Notes: a model not told the origin generated them from the letters alone. A DNA stretch of 64,000 bases from Tannerellaceae bacterium (GCA_021203545.1 JAJQAZ010000146.1:1-64000); one strand, 5' to 3'. Shown: positions 16,994 to 26,327, counted from the first letter of the stretch. Numbers and translations are program-made.

Positions 16994-17782
16994 ATCGCTA
17001 TTGTTAAAGAAGAATCCCCTGTATTCCCGGTCACTCCATCCGCCACACAATTTATAATTTCCCATTCTCCGGCTTCTGTCTCCACCAGCGCCGTCAGGCT
17101 TTCCACCCAATCGCCGGAATTAAGGTAATGGACGGAACCATAATATGTGTTGGCAGCCTGATGAATATGGCCACAGATTACACCATCGTATTTGCGTGAT
17201 TCTGCCAGCCGGACTAACTCCTTCTCAAAATCATCGATATAGGAAACCGCACTTTTTACTTTATGCTTTATATATTGTGACATCGAGAAATAGGTTTTTC
17301 CTTTGCGGGCGCGCCAACGGTTATACCGTTTATTGAACCAAAGCAGAAACGTATATCCCCAGTCTCCCATCATAGCCAGCCAGCGCATGTGAGTGGTTAT
17401 GGAATCAAATATATCCCCGTGTGTTACATAGTATTTTTTTTCCATGGGTATAATGGACATAATCCCTTACAATGCGGATATTGGAAAAAGTAAAAGGTAC
17501 CAGCGCATCCAGAAAATCGTCGTGGTTACCCCGTACATAAATGATCTCGGTACCGTACTGTTCCATGAGCTTCATTAATGTTTTAAAGAAACCGGTATGT
17601 TCCTGTTTCCACTTGTTCCGGCTCTTTTTTAATTGCCAGCCATCAATAATGTCTCCGTTCAGGATTAGTTTATCGCAGCGGATTTGTTGAAGAAAGCGTG
17701 TTACGGCAGCCGTATGGGAATGTTCGGAGCCCAAATGAATGTCTGATAAAACAACTGTTGAATAATACTTTTGTAACTTCAT
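16990..17782 (-). pseudogene. LpxH-like calcineurin metallophosphatase, frameshifted
   Basis: Two frames join into one protein of about 263 residues. The first part from ATG 17782 (MKLQKYYSTVVLSDIHLG) has the metal motifs SDIHLG, NGDIIDGW and RGNHDDF. The second part has THGDIFDS and CGHIHQA. The break is a run of eight A on the minus strand (plus strand 17434-17441); seven would give HGKKYYVTHGDIFD. The family (UDP-2,3-diacylglucosamine diphosphatase and relatives) acts on lipid A precursors at the inner membrane. The ATGA overlap with the downstream glycosyltransferase is a sign of a coupled pair. Slippage on A8 could still yield some full-length product. Confidence 0.85.
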
Positions 17783-17874
17783 AAGAGGGTCAATTTGCAA
17801 AACAAATTAACCCTCTGAATATTACAGGTGTATGACGCAGCCATGAAAAGAATATTTCGTCTTTATTTTTTAGC

Positions 17875-17940
17875 CTATTCGATTACATCCGTATAACTAA
17901 CCTTTCCTTTAAAATGTGAATCTTTGAGTAATTTCTATTG
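17875..17940 (-). pseudogene. Relic of a YfbK/vWA-family gene (C-terminal domain)
   Basis: The minus strand reads KLLKDSHFKGKVSYTDVIE, a stop, then AK. This matches the C-terminal domain of the intact vWA protein in this window (QLLRDSEFKGDVTLQDVIRLA). Stops on both sides and no further similarity show a short leftover of a second vWA gene. Confidence 0.7.
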
Positions 17941-18232
17941 ATGACTGGGGGCGTGCGGAAAATATAAGGGTTGAAAGTAGTACAAACGATGAAGCCACCA
18001 AAGATGCAATCAGGCTATTACAAGACGGTCCGGACGGGATAAAAGGCAAAAAACGCATTTGTTCCCGGACCTGATCCGGGACCGCAAGAGTACTAATAGT
18101 AATTTTTTGGATGAAGGGGATCCCGATAAACCAGGATGTTCCATTTGTAACCAGTAGTGTCCGGAAGATTTATTTTATACTTATATATACTGAAAAAATA
18201 AAGTTTTATGCTCTTCTCTTGAGCTAATCTCT

Positions 18233-18490
18233 ATACACACATCTTTTCACCCTCGTAGAGGGTAATATATCTTAGACCCCAGCAACGCTGGGGGTGGATA
18301 ACAAAGTGGGTATTTCGGGCTGGAAGCCCAGCATAGTCAGGGATAAACTAAAATAGTTGGGTTTGCCCTCCGGCTCATATTTTACTATGCTGCTCCTACG
18401 GAGCGGAATATCCTTCTTCTCACCTTAAACCCCAGCGTTGCTGGGGTCTAAGGTATATTATCCTCTACGAGGGTGAAAAGATGCGTGTAA
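18233..18490. repeat. Complete family B repeat with long terminal inverted repeats
   Basis: The left end reads CACACATCTTTTCACCCTCG then TAGAGGGTAATATATCTTAGACCCCAGCAACGCTGGGG. The right end is its inverse: CCCCAGCGTTGCTGGGGTCTAAGGTATATT, then CCTCTACGAGGGTGAAAAGATG. The inverted repeats are about 55 bases. The centre has CTGGAAGCCCAGCATAGTC and CCTACGGAGCGG. No reading frame is present. It shows what the interrupted copy at 12742 looked like before the nested insertion. Confidence 0.8.
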
Positions 18491-18548
18491 AGAGTAGTCG
18501 GGGAAAGGAAATTAAACAAAACCAGCACTTTACAATCTTCCGACCACG

Positions 18549-18664
18549 ACTGATTTATAATCCGCTTTCATATACCTAAATTACAGTTTAATTGGTATTT
18601 ATTTGTTTTTCGGATCACAGATCCTAATACTCACTTGTCGGGGATTACAAATCCCCTCCGACCA
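18549..18664. repeat. Partial family A repeat, copy 3
   Basis: TATTTGTTTTTCGGATCACAGATCCTAATACTC and GTCGGGGATTACAAATCCCCTCCGACCAAA match the right-hand core of the 239-bp elements. The terminal GGGTTGAAACCC part is absent. It is more similar to the copy at 26077-26249 than to the full-length ones. Confidence 0.75.
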
Positions 18665-18746
18665 AATATAAAACAGGTAAAGGAATTAGCATTCCTATGT
18701 TTCTGTGAGGTAACGTAATGTTTTCATTGCTTGGTTTATATGCATA

Positions 18747-18777
18747 CAAAAAAAGAGGAAACCGGGGTTCCCTCTTT
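18747..18777 (-). terminator. Terminator of the EF-G-like gene
   Basis: On the minus strand AAAAGAGGGAACCCCGGTTTCCTCTTTTTTTG forms a GC stem followed by a T run, about 26 bases after the TAA stop. Confidence 0.8.
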
Positions 18778-18802
18778 TCTCAATTAATTAATTATTTGCT
18801 TA

Positions 18803-20959
18803 TTAGTCTTCCGACTGGCTGGCTTCGTACTCTTTTAACAGTTTATCCTGAACATCCGATGGTACCAGTTCGTAGGAGGCGAACTTCATGGTGAATGAAG
18901 CACGTCCACCGGTTATAGAACTCAGGGAGGTTGAATAGTTTGACATTTCCTTTAATGGTACTTTTGCCAATAGCTTTTCGTACCCCTTTTCACTGTTCAT
19001 ACCCATAATCAAGGCACGGCGTCCCTGCAGGTCGCCCATTACATCACCCAGGTAATCGGCCGGTACAGATACTTCCACATCATACACAGGTTCAAGGATT
19101 TTGGGTCCGGCTTCTTTAAACGCAGTACTGAACGCATTACGTCCGGCCAGCATAAAAGAGATTTCATTACTATCTACCGGGTGCATTTTTCCATCATATA
19201 CAATAATTCGTACATCACGGGCATACGATCCGGTCAACGGCCCCTGTTCCATACGTGCCATTACCCCTTTCAGGATAGCCGGCAGGAAGCGGGTATCAAT
19301 GGAACCTCCTACAATTGAGTTTATAAATACGAGTTTACCCCCCCATTCAAGGTCAATAGTTTGGGTATCACGAACATTTACCTTATACTCCTGTCCACCG
19401 AAACGATAGGTATCCGGAGCCGGCATACCTTCATAATAAGGTTCTACAATCATATGTACCTCACCAAATTGTCCGGCACCCCCCGACTGTTTTTTATGAC
19501 GGTAATCCGCACGTGCGGGTTTGGTAATTGTTTCACGGTATGGAATTTTGGGTTCCATATATTCTATCATTAGTTTCTCGTTGTTTTCCAAACGCCATTT
19601 CAGTGTCCGCAGGTGGAATTCTCCCTGACCCGAAACAATCGTTTGTTTCAACTCTTTGGATTGTTCGATGATCCAGGTTGGGTCTTCTTCACGCATCCGG
19701 TTCAATAATTCACCCAACTTTTCGGAATCCGATTCGTTCACCGGTTTTATGGCCCGGCGATATTTCGGATTCGGATATTTAATGAAGTCAAATTTGTAAT
19801 CCGCGCCTTTTCCATTCAGCGTATTACCTCTTCTCACATCTTTTAGTTTCACTGTTGCACCAATATCACCGGCTACCATTTCCGAAACCGGGGTACGTGT
19901 CTTCCCATCCGGTACAAATATCTGTGCAATGCGTTCTTTGGAGCCACGGTCGGCATTCAGTAAGTCGTCTCCTTCTTTTAATTTTCCTGATATCACTTTA
20001 AAAAAGGATACCTGGCCGATATGAGATTCGACAGTTGTTTTAAAGAAGAAAATACTGGTAGGCCCATTCGGATCCGGAGTAACTTCCACACCATCCGATG
20101 TTACCGGTCTCGGCATACGGTCAGTAGTAGGCACTACATTTCCTAAAAACTCCAGCGTGCGGCGTACACACATATCTTTTTCCGCACATACACAGAATAC
20201 AGGGAACATACCACGGGAAACCAATCCGGCACTGATACCCGCACGCATATCATCTTCGCTGAGTGTGCCTTCTTCAAAGAATTTTTCCATCAGGGCATCA
20301 TCATTTTCCGCGGCAGCTTCAATCAATGCTCCATGCCATTCCATCGCTTTATCCATTTCCTCTGCCGGAATGTCCAATACGTCCGGAACTCCACCTTCGG
20401 GTTTCCATTTGTACATCTTCATCTTCAGTACGTCAATAACCGCATTGAATCCCGGCCCTGTGGTAAGAGGATACTGTACCGGTACCACTTTGCTTCCGTA
20501 CTGTTCTTTTAATTGTGTCAGAACCACATCATAATCGGTCTTGTCGTTATCAAGTTGGTTTACCACAAATATAACCGGCTTATGGAATTGCTCGGTATAA
20601 CGGAACTGGTTAATCGTTCCTACCTCTACCCCATACTGGCCATTAATAACCATCAATGCCGTATCTGTTACATTCAGAGCGGAAACCGCTCCCCCGATGA
20701 AGTCATCGGAACCCGGACAATCAATAAAATTCAGTTTCCGGTTTTGCCATTCGACACTAAAAACGGTCGAGAACACCGAGTAACCATACTCTTTCTCAAC
20801 CGGAAAATAGTCGCTCACAGTATTTCCTGCGCCTACAGTACCACGACGTTTTATAACTCCACCCTCGTAAAGCATTGCTTCAGCGAGAGTGGTTTTCCCA
20901 GAGCCCGAACTTCCCAAAATGGCAATGTTCTTAATTTCGTTTGTCTGATATACTTTCAT
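18803..20959 (-). CDS. fusA2: EF-G paralogue (EF-G2 type) with altered GTPase motifs
   Basis: 718 residues with the full EF-G domain order. The P-loop is GSSGSGKTT (16-24), not the usual AHIDAGKTT. Switch I lacks RGITI and has YGYSV. The G3 motif is DCPGS (80-84), so the catalytic histidine of DTPGH is serine. G4 is NQLD rather than NKMD. Domain II, IV and V sequences are well kept (YMEPKIPYRETI, VMGDLQGRRALIMGM). Bacteroides has an EF-G2 paralogue reported to support translation without GTP hydrolysis in carbon limitation; this gene fits that type by length and motifs. The housekeeping fusA would be elsewhere. It is monocistronic with its own terminator. Confidence 0.88.
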   Translation of the reverse strand: MKVYQTNEIKNIAILGSSGSGKTTLAEAMLYEGGVIKRRGTVGAGNTVSDYFPVEKEYGYSVFSTVFSVEWQNRKLNFIDCPGSDDFIGGAVSALNVTDTALMVINGQYGVEVGTINQFRYTEQFHKPVIFVVNQLDNDKTDYDVVLTQLKEQYGSKVVPVQYPLTTGPGFNAVIDVLKMKMYKWKPEGGVPDVLDIPAEEMDKAMEWHGALIEAAAENDDALMEKFFEEGTLSEDDMRAGISAGLVSRGMFPVFCVCAEKDMCVRRTLEFLGNVVPTTDRMPRPVTSDGVEVTPDPNGPTSIFFFKTTVESHIGQVSFFKVISGKLKEGDDLLNADRGSKERIAQIFVPDGKTRTPVSEMVAGDIGATVKLKDVRRGNTLNGKGADYKFDFIKYPNPKYRRAIKPVNESDSEKLGELLNRMREEDPTWIIEQSKELKQTIVSGQGEFHLRTLKWRLENNEKLMIEYMEPKIPYRETITKPARADYRHKKQSGGAGQFGEVHMIVEPYYEGMPAPDTYRFGGQEYKVNVRDTQTIDLEWGGKLVFINSIVGGSIDTRFLPAILKGVMARMEQGPLTGSYARDVRIIVYDGKMHPVDSNEISFMLAGRNAFSTAFKEAGPKILEPVYDVEVSVPADYLGDVMGDLQGRRALIMGMNSEKGYEKLLAKVPLKEMSNYSTSLSSITGGRASFTMKFASYELVPSDVQDKLLKEYEASQSED

Positions 20960-21202
20960 ACGATAAAAGATTTTAACAGGTAGGTATGGAATTCAGCCGT
21001 GTTTCCATGCTGCATTTCATGATACCAGGTATTTGAGTTTAACATTAAATATAACTAATCTCACGTCACGAGGTCGCAAATTAAAGATTGTAAACCAGAA
21101 ATGCAATTTAACATTGCTGTTACAGAACAATGTTGTTTAACATTTACTATATATTAAACACCAAATACGACTGACTGTTTTCTGTGAATCTCTGTTTTTT
21201 GG

Positions 21203-21210
21203 TACTTTTG
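21203..21210 (+). promoter_or_regulatory. -7 box of hemW
   Basis: TACTTTTG fits TAnnTTTG and is 28 bases before the hemW ATG. The 278-base gap to the divergent EF-G-like gene holds nothing else recognisable. Confidence 0.5.
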
Positions 21211-21237
21211 TATATCTATTAAAAAGAGTGTTTATCA

Positions 21238-22368
21238 ATGGCCGGACTTTATATTCATATTCCTTTCTGTGCGAAAAGATGTATTTATTGCGACTTCTTT
21301 TCAAATACCCATATGGGATATAAAGATGCTTATATAGATGCCTTGATAAAAGAGATGGAATTACGGAAAGAATATTTGCCGGAACAGACTATAGAAACCG
21401 TATACCTGGGAGGGGGTACTCCCTCCCAATTATCGCCGGCTGAACTGGGACAGATAATAGAAGGTGTTTATAATAATTTTCAGGTTACAGCCGGTGCGGA
21501 GATTACGGTAGAAGTGAATCCGGATGATATAAACGATTCGTATGTTAAAGGATTAAAGAAACTGCCGGTCAACCGGGTCAGTATGGGAATCCAGAGTTTC
21601 CGGGACAGAGAATTACTCTTCCTGAACAGGCGCCATAAGGCTGCCCAGGCAATAGATGCTATTAAACTTTTACAGGACAATGGGTTTTACAATATAAGTA
21701 TAGACCTGATTTATGGATTGCCGGATCAGACTTCTGAAGAATGGGACGCCAATATCCGGCAGGGGTTAGCTTTGCAGGTTCCGCATATTTCTGCTTATCA
21801 CCTCATGTATGAAGAAGGTACGACTCTCTATCAGCTAAAAGAGGCCGGTAAAATACAGGAAACGGATGAAGAAAACAGCCTGCAGGCTTTTACGGATCTG
21901 ATTGATACCTTAAAAAGTGCCGGTTTTATGCATTATGAGATTTCCAACTTTGCACTGCCCGGATTTATTTCCCAACACAATAGTTCCTATTGGCGTAACA
22001 TCCCTTATCTGGGAATAGGCGCATCGGCTCATTCTTATAACGGACAGCAACGGGATTGGAATGTTTCATCTATCCCGGCTTATATAGATGGAATAAAAAA
22101 AGAGATTCCGGCTATAGAGGGTGAACATTTAGACCGGTTTACCTGTTATAATGATGCTGTAATTACAGGCCTTCGTACCATGTGGGGACTAAACCTGCCG
22201 GAAGTTGAGAAGAAATACGGAGCCGACCTGGCTCTTTATTGTAAGAAACAGGCAGAAAAATTCATTAAAAATGGACTTTTAAACCATGAGAACGACCGTC
22301 TGACACTGTCTGCAAAAGGGATCTTCACTTCGGACAACATTATGAGTGAACTACTCTTTATTAAGTAG
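21238..22368 (+). CDS. hemW: Radical SAM heme chaperone HemW
   Basis: 376 residues. The radical SAM cluster motif CxxxCxxC is C11-AKR-C15-IY-C18 followed by DFFS, a form shared by HemN and HemW. VYLGGGTPSQLS, VEVNPDD and SMGIQSFRDRELLFLNRRH follow. The short N-terminus without the extra HemN cysteine region favours HemW, which binds heme and delivers it to targets such as respiratory enzymes, over the coproporphyrinogen oxidase HemN. It ends with TAG inside AAGTAGTTA. Annotated elsewhere as oxygen-independent coproporphyrinogen III oxidase. Confidence 0.92.
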   Translation: MAGLYIHIPFCAKRCIYCDFFSNTHMGYKDAYIDALIKEMELRKEYLPEQTIETVYLGGGTPSQLSPAELGQIIEGVYNNFQVTAGAEITVEVNPDDINDSYVKGLKKLPVNRVSMGIQSFRDRELLFLNRRHKAAQAIDAIKLLQDNGFYNISIDLIYGLPDQTSEEWDANIRQGLALQVPHISAYHLMYEEGTTLYQLKEAGKIQETDEENSLQAFTDLIDTLKSAGFMHYEISNFALPGFISQHNSSYWRNIPYLGIGASAHSYNGQQRDWNVSSIPAYIDGIKKEIPAIEGEHLDRFTCYNDAVITGLRTMWGLNLPEVEKKYGADLALYCKKQAEKFIKNGLLNHENDRLTLSAKGIFTSDNIMSELLFIK

Positions 22369-22408
22369 TTACGTGATTTATTTTAGCACATTTTCTGCAC
22401 ATTTAAGT

Positions 22409-22457
22409 TATATTTGTGTAAATTTCATTGTAAATTCAAAGGAATCTCCTATATTTG
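22409..22457 (+). promoter_or_regulatory. Two tandem -7 boxes before the zeta-toxin-like gene
   Basis: TATATTTG occurs at 22409-22416 and again at 22450-22457. For the second, a TTG lies 19 bases upstream (22428-22430). Transcription from it would begin only a few bases before the GTG start at 22471, giving a nearly leaderless message. Confidence 0.6.
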
Positions 22458-22470
22458 CGGCAGTTAATGT

Positions 22471-23052
22471 GTGAAGGTGCCATATTTATATATCATATCG
22501 GGATGTAACGGAGCCGGAAAAACGACTGCCTCTTATACTATTTTACCAGAGATGCTAAAATGTAAAGAGTTTGTCAATTCCGACGAAATTGCAAAAGGTT
22601 TATCGCCTTTTAATGCCGAGAGCATAGCGGTTGCCGTTGAGGCAGGTCGTATTATGCACCGGCGTATTAAGGAGTTGATTGCCGCCCGCGAAACTTTTGC
22701 ACTGGAAACCACATTAGCTACCCGTTCCGTCGTTAAATTAATGCGGGAAGCACAGGCAGAAGGTTATTATGTAACATTACTTTACTTCTGGTTAAATACC
22801 CCTGATTTAGCAATTGAACGTGTGAAGATGAGAGTCGCCGCAGGCGGACATAACATTGCGGAAGCAACCATACGCAGAAGGTATGATGCCGGTATACGCA
22901 ATTTGCTTGAACTGTACCTGCCCGTTAGCGACTATTGGATGATAACAGATAACTCTATGTCGCCGATGGAAATCATCGCGAAAGGATTTAAAGAAAATAA
23001 AAAGGAGATATACAATCCTACAGTTTATACTAAACTTGCAAATCATGAGTGA
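22471..23052 (+). CDS. Zeta-toxin-like P-loop kinase
   Basis: 193 residues from a GTG. The P-loop is GCNGAGKTT at 11-19. VNSDEIAKGLSPF (about 38-50) and FALETTLATRS fit the substrate site of zeta-type UDP-N-acetylglucosamine kinases, and RVAAGGHNIAEATIRRRY supplies the lid arginines. Zeta toxins phosphorylate cell-wall precursors; many stand-alone homologues of this size are not proven toxins. There is no epsilon-type antitoxin upstream. A 56-residue ORF overlaps its end by 8 bases and is the candidate partner. Start alternatives are few because the promoter is so close. Confidence 0.82.
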   Translation: MKVPYLYIISGCNGAGKTTASYTILPEMLKCKEFVNSDEIAKGLSPFNAESIAVAVEAGRIMHRRIKELIAARETFALETTLATRSVVKLMREAQAEGYYVTLLYFWLNTPDLAIERVKMRVAAGGHNIAEATIRRRYDAGIRNLLELYLPVSDYWMITDNSMSPMEIIAKGFKENKKEIYNPTVYTKLANHE

Positions 23053-23215
23053 ACAGGAATTAAGAGAATTTGAGGAGAATATCGTGAAAGGTGCGAATAT
23101 CGCATTTCAACGTTTGGTAACTGAAAAGAAGAAAGAAAACGGAGAACTTGTTTTCTCACGTAACGGACACATTTTCAGAGTTAAAGCCGCAGAGCTCGAC
23201 AAATTCACATTCTGA
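23045..23215 (+). CDS. 56-residue protein overlapping the zeta-toxin-like gene
   Basis: ATG at 23045 lies within the last codons of the kinase gene (ATGAGTGA, 8-base overlap), a sign of translational coupling. The product MSEQELREFEENIVKGANIA... continues to RLVTEKKKENGELVFSR and ends DKFTF. It is acidic at the N-terminus with a small beta-like C-terminal half (ELVFSRNGHIFRVKAAEL). It is followed at once by a strong terminator, so the two genes form a closed unit. No family is recognised. It could be an antitoxin or accessory factor, but that is inferred only from context. Confidence 0.7.
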   Translation: MSEQELREFEENIVKGANIAFQRLVTEKKKENGELVFSRNGHIFRVKAAELDKFTF

Positions 23216-23216
23216 T

Positions 23217-23276
23217 AAAAATCCCCTCTGTTATTAATTGGGTTTCTAACCCTTTTATCATACAGAGGGGATTTTT
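23217..23276. terminator. Bidirectional terminator
   Basis: AAAAATCCCCTCTG pairs with CAGAGGGGATTTTT, with a second small hairpin GGGTTTCTAACCC inside. It lies between the kinase unit (+) and the secreted protein gene (-) and can end both. Confidence 0.8.
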
Positions 23277-23286
23277 GTCTTTTGGA

Positions 23287-23841
23287 TTAATTTTCACTTT
23301 TCGTTCTTACAATTACAATGCCATTCGTCCCCTCCGGACCATACTTTTCAGGCTGAGGTATATCTTTGATATATTGTATACCATATATATTTTTCGCTTT
23401 CAGGCTTTTCAGATACCCCTCAATCTTTTTGCTTTCCAGTAAATTGCCATCTATACTTACTGCGGGAAAAGCCGGAGACAGTTTTTTGATCTTTTTTAAA
23501 TCCGAATTAATTTGCTTTTTCTTATCAGGCCGGGTAGAAATTATCCATACCCCATAGGGAGGAGTGCACAAAACAGCTGTTTCTGCGGCTGTAGAGGGGA
23601 AATAATCTATGAATGAAATTCTTCGTCCCCGTTCTTCTTCTTTCTGAAGTTGCATATCTACCTGCTCGTTATTATATACCTCTCCATTTATGATAAACAT
23701 AGTACGCGATTCCATTTTTACATCCGGATAATATTTCTTACCCCATCTAAAAATAGACTCTTTAGTGAGATTCTGGGCAGTTACACCCAGAATCATTGTT
23801 AATCCCATAAGACAAAAGAGGATTTTTGCTACATATCTCAT
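23287..23841 (-). CDS. Secreted protein with TonB-plug-like C-terminus
   Basis: 184 residues with a signal peptide (KILFCLMGLTMILGVTAQ, about 1-23). The C-terminal half, YGIQYIKDIPQPEKYGPEGTNG then IVIVRT, resembles the plug segment of TonB-dependent receptors (ASAAAIYGSRAANGVIIITT), a pattern shared by several small Bacteroidales periplasmic proteins. There is no barrel. It lies 11 bases after the S46 peptidase gene on the same strand and may be co-transcribed. Function unknown. Confidence 0.72.
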   Translation of the reverse strand: MRYVAKILFCLMGLTMILGVTAQNLTKESIFRWGKKYYPDVKMESRTMFIINGEVYNNEQVDMQLQKEEERGRRISFIDYFPSTAAETAVLCTPPYGVWIISTRPDKKKQINSDLKKIKKLSPAFPAVSIDGNLLESKKIEGYLKSLKAKNIYGIQYIKDIPQPEKYGPEGTNGIVIVRTKSEN

Positions 23842-23852
23842 ATTTATTATTT

Positions 23853-26017
23853 CTATTTTACAATATCCATCTCTTCCAGCAGATAGCCGGCTCCGGCATA
23901 TTTATCTATTACAAACAGTACATACCGGATATCTACAATAATACTTCGCTGACAATCAGGCAGGTATTGTATGTCGCCTCCTACCCCTTCCCAGTTGCGG
24001 TCGAAGTTGATACCAATCAGTTCACCTTTGGCATTCAGTACCGGACTACCGGAGTTTCCCCCTGTTGTATGGGTGGTTGCACAAAAGTTGACCGGCATTT
24101 TTCCACCGGCAATACCATACGGACCAAAATCTTTTTTCCTGTATAACTCTTTCAGACGATCAGGAACCACGAACTCCCAGTTATCCGGATCTTCTTTTTC
24201 CATTACACCCTCCAACGTAGTTTGATACTCATAGTAAACGGCATCACCGGGTTCATACCCTTTTACCTGACCGTATGTAAGCCGCAGGGAGAAATTAGCG
24301 TCCGGAAAGTTGATATCATCTCCATACATTTCAAGTAATCCCTTTACATACATGCGGTGGGCATCGGCATAACCGCTGTTAAAATCTTTCAGGGCATTTG
24401 TTAGATTTATCTTTTCGGCCTGCACTGCTTGGGCAAAACAAATCATCGGGTCATTTTCCAATGCTTTCAGGGTTGGTTTGGCCAGAAACCGGTTAAAGGC
24501 TGCCTCACTACCATAGATTGAACTGGCAAAAAGGTTATCTACAAAAGCATCTACATTTCCTTTAAACCGCAGGTCTACCTCTTCCAGATAAACAGGCCGG
24601 CTACCGGCAGGAATCAGATCGAGATATTCTTTCAGCAATACTTTTGCCACTTTTTATCCACATCCGGCGAGTAATCTTTATTTGCAAAATTAGCATAACT
24701 ATCTTTCAGCCCTTTCAATGCCTCTTCTACCTGTGTTTTATTTTTTGCTTTTAGTGCGGTTTGTAGTCCTTCTATATGAACGGGAACCGAAGAAAATTCA
24801 ATACCACGCAACAACGCTTCATCAATCATCCATAATCTGAATTGCAGGTCTTTCCGGCCGGTAATAATTTGTTCCATCGCAGATAAGGCTTCCTTATATT
24901 CCGGACGGTTATTCCGGTTTGCCCACGCCAGTAGTTTGTCTTGTTCTTCCCACTTTACCCGTTCAAAGTCCCGCTTATCAATAGCCCAGTTTGTACCGAT
25001 CGCATTCTTGTAAGCATTCGTGGATCCAGCGTATTTACTGGAATATTGTATCCTTACATGTGGGTTTTTCAGCATTTCTTCGAGCATTACCTGCTGGCGT
25101 AATTCGCGTATATCAATCCGCACCCGGTTATCAATATCTCTTCGTTCGGCTACTTCCCAGGATGTATAGTATTTATTGGTACGGCCAGGGAATCCCATGA
25201 TCATCGCAAAATCGTTTTCCTGTACTCCTGCCAGCGATATTTTCAACCATTGTTTCGGACGTAACGGAACATTCTGTTCGCTATATTCAGCCGGATTACC
25301 GTACGCATCGGCATAGACCCGGAATACAGCAAAGTCGCCTGTATGGCGTGGCCACATCCAGTTATCCGTATCCGCACCAAACTTCCCGATCGATGAAGGA
25401 GGTGCCCCTACCAGACGGACATCCGAGTATATCTTTTTGGTAAACATATAGTATTGGTTCCCTCCGTAGAATGGTTTAATTTCGACTTCTGTGCCGGGAT
25501 TGTCCTGCAGGAATTTCTCACCTACCTTCTGTTTCGCAAGCTCATTCAGGTAACGGGGGGAAAGATAATTCATTCCGGTTGGGTCTTCATCTCTTTGTAA
25601 CGCGTCCAAAACAAAGGATGTTACTTCTTCTATTTTATCTATAAAAGTTACCTTCAGACCCGGATTGGGTAACTCCTGCTCTTTCGTCATTGCCCAGAAT
25701 CCATCGGTCAGATAATCATGTTCTACCGAGCTATGTTTCTGGATCTGCCCGTACCCGCAATGGTGGTTGGTTAGTAAAAGGCCATCCGGCGAAACGATTT
25801 CGCCAGTACAACCTCCGCCAAAAATCACAATCGCATCTTTTATAGAAGATGAATCAGGATTGTAGATATCATAATCCTGCAACCGAAGACCCAACTCCTG
25901 CATAATAGGTAATTTCTGCTGTTTTAACAAAGGCAATACCCACATCCCTTCATCGGCGTAAGATGAAGAAATCAGGGTCAGTGTAATCAATAAACTCAAA
26001 AAGATCTTTTTCATCAT
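23853..26017 (-). pseudogene. S46 dipeptidyl-peptidase (DPP11-like), frameshifted
   Basis: Two frames, 24632-26017 (461 residues, signal peptide, catalytic His in LLLTNHHCGYGQ) and 23853-24650 (catalytic Ser in GGNSGSPV), join into about 720 residues, the family length. The break is a run of four A at 24642-24645; five would give DKKWQKVLLKEYL. S46 enzymes release dipeptides from N-termini in the periplasm. Eighteen residues after the catalytic serine is an arginine (GINFDR), the position that gives DPP11 its preference for Asp/Glu at P1, whereas DPP7 has glycine. As written, the first product lacks the nucleophile. The final stop is TAG. Confidence 0.87.
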
Positions 26018-26076
26018 ATTATTTGTTTTTAAGCTTAACTTAAAATGTTGTGTTTTGTTCTTTTGTTCGTTTGGTT

Positions 26077-26249
26077 GAAGGGGATTTGCAATCCCCGCCT
26101 GTTGAGTATAAGGAATCGTAGATCGGCCTTAAGCCAATTATAATCCGCTTTCATATACCTAAGTTCCGGTTTAATCGGTTTTTATTTGTTTTTCGGATCA
26201 CAGATCCTAATACTCATTAGTCGGGGATTACAAATCCCCTCCGACCAAA
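26077..26249. repeat. Partial family A repeat, copy 4
   Basis: TTGGTTGAAGGGGATTTGCAATCCCCG at the left and GTCGGGGATTACAAATCCCCTCCGACCAA at the right are the inner inverted repeats of family A. The outer GGGTTGAAACCC ends are missing. The rest of 26018-26327 has a small perfect hairpin CGTAGCG-AGA-CGCTACG (26297-26313) and nothing coding. Confidence 0.78.
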
Positions 26250-26327
26250 AGAAGCTCCTGCTTCACATGAGGCTGGAGCCTCACTTTTTATAACGACGTA
26301 GCGAGACGCTACGCCGAACGAGGACTT

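Larger units (their letters stand above)
17801..18802. other. Gene-free 1-kb stretch of relics and repeats
   Basis: No intact gene. It contains a vWA-family relic (17875-17940), unassigned sequence (17941-18220) with a short plus-strand frame DDWGRAENIRVESSTNDEAT that ends at a TGA, a complete family B repeat (18233-18490), a partial family A repeat (18549-18664) and the terminator of the EF-G-like gene (18747-18777). Confidence 0.7.

Noticed and set aside
16994..17110. N-terminal extension of the glycosyltransferase
   Set aside because: It is the out-of-frame reading of the LpxH-like gene; the ATG at 16993 overlaps that gene's stop as ATGA.
17940..18070. Short plus-strand frame DDWGRAENIRVESSTNDEATKD
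   Set aside because: It has no start codon in place, ends at a TGA and matches no family I know; kept only as a note in the gene-free stretch.
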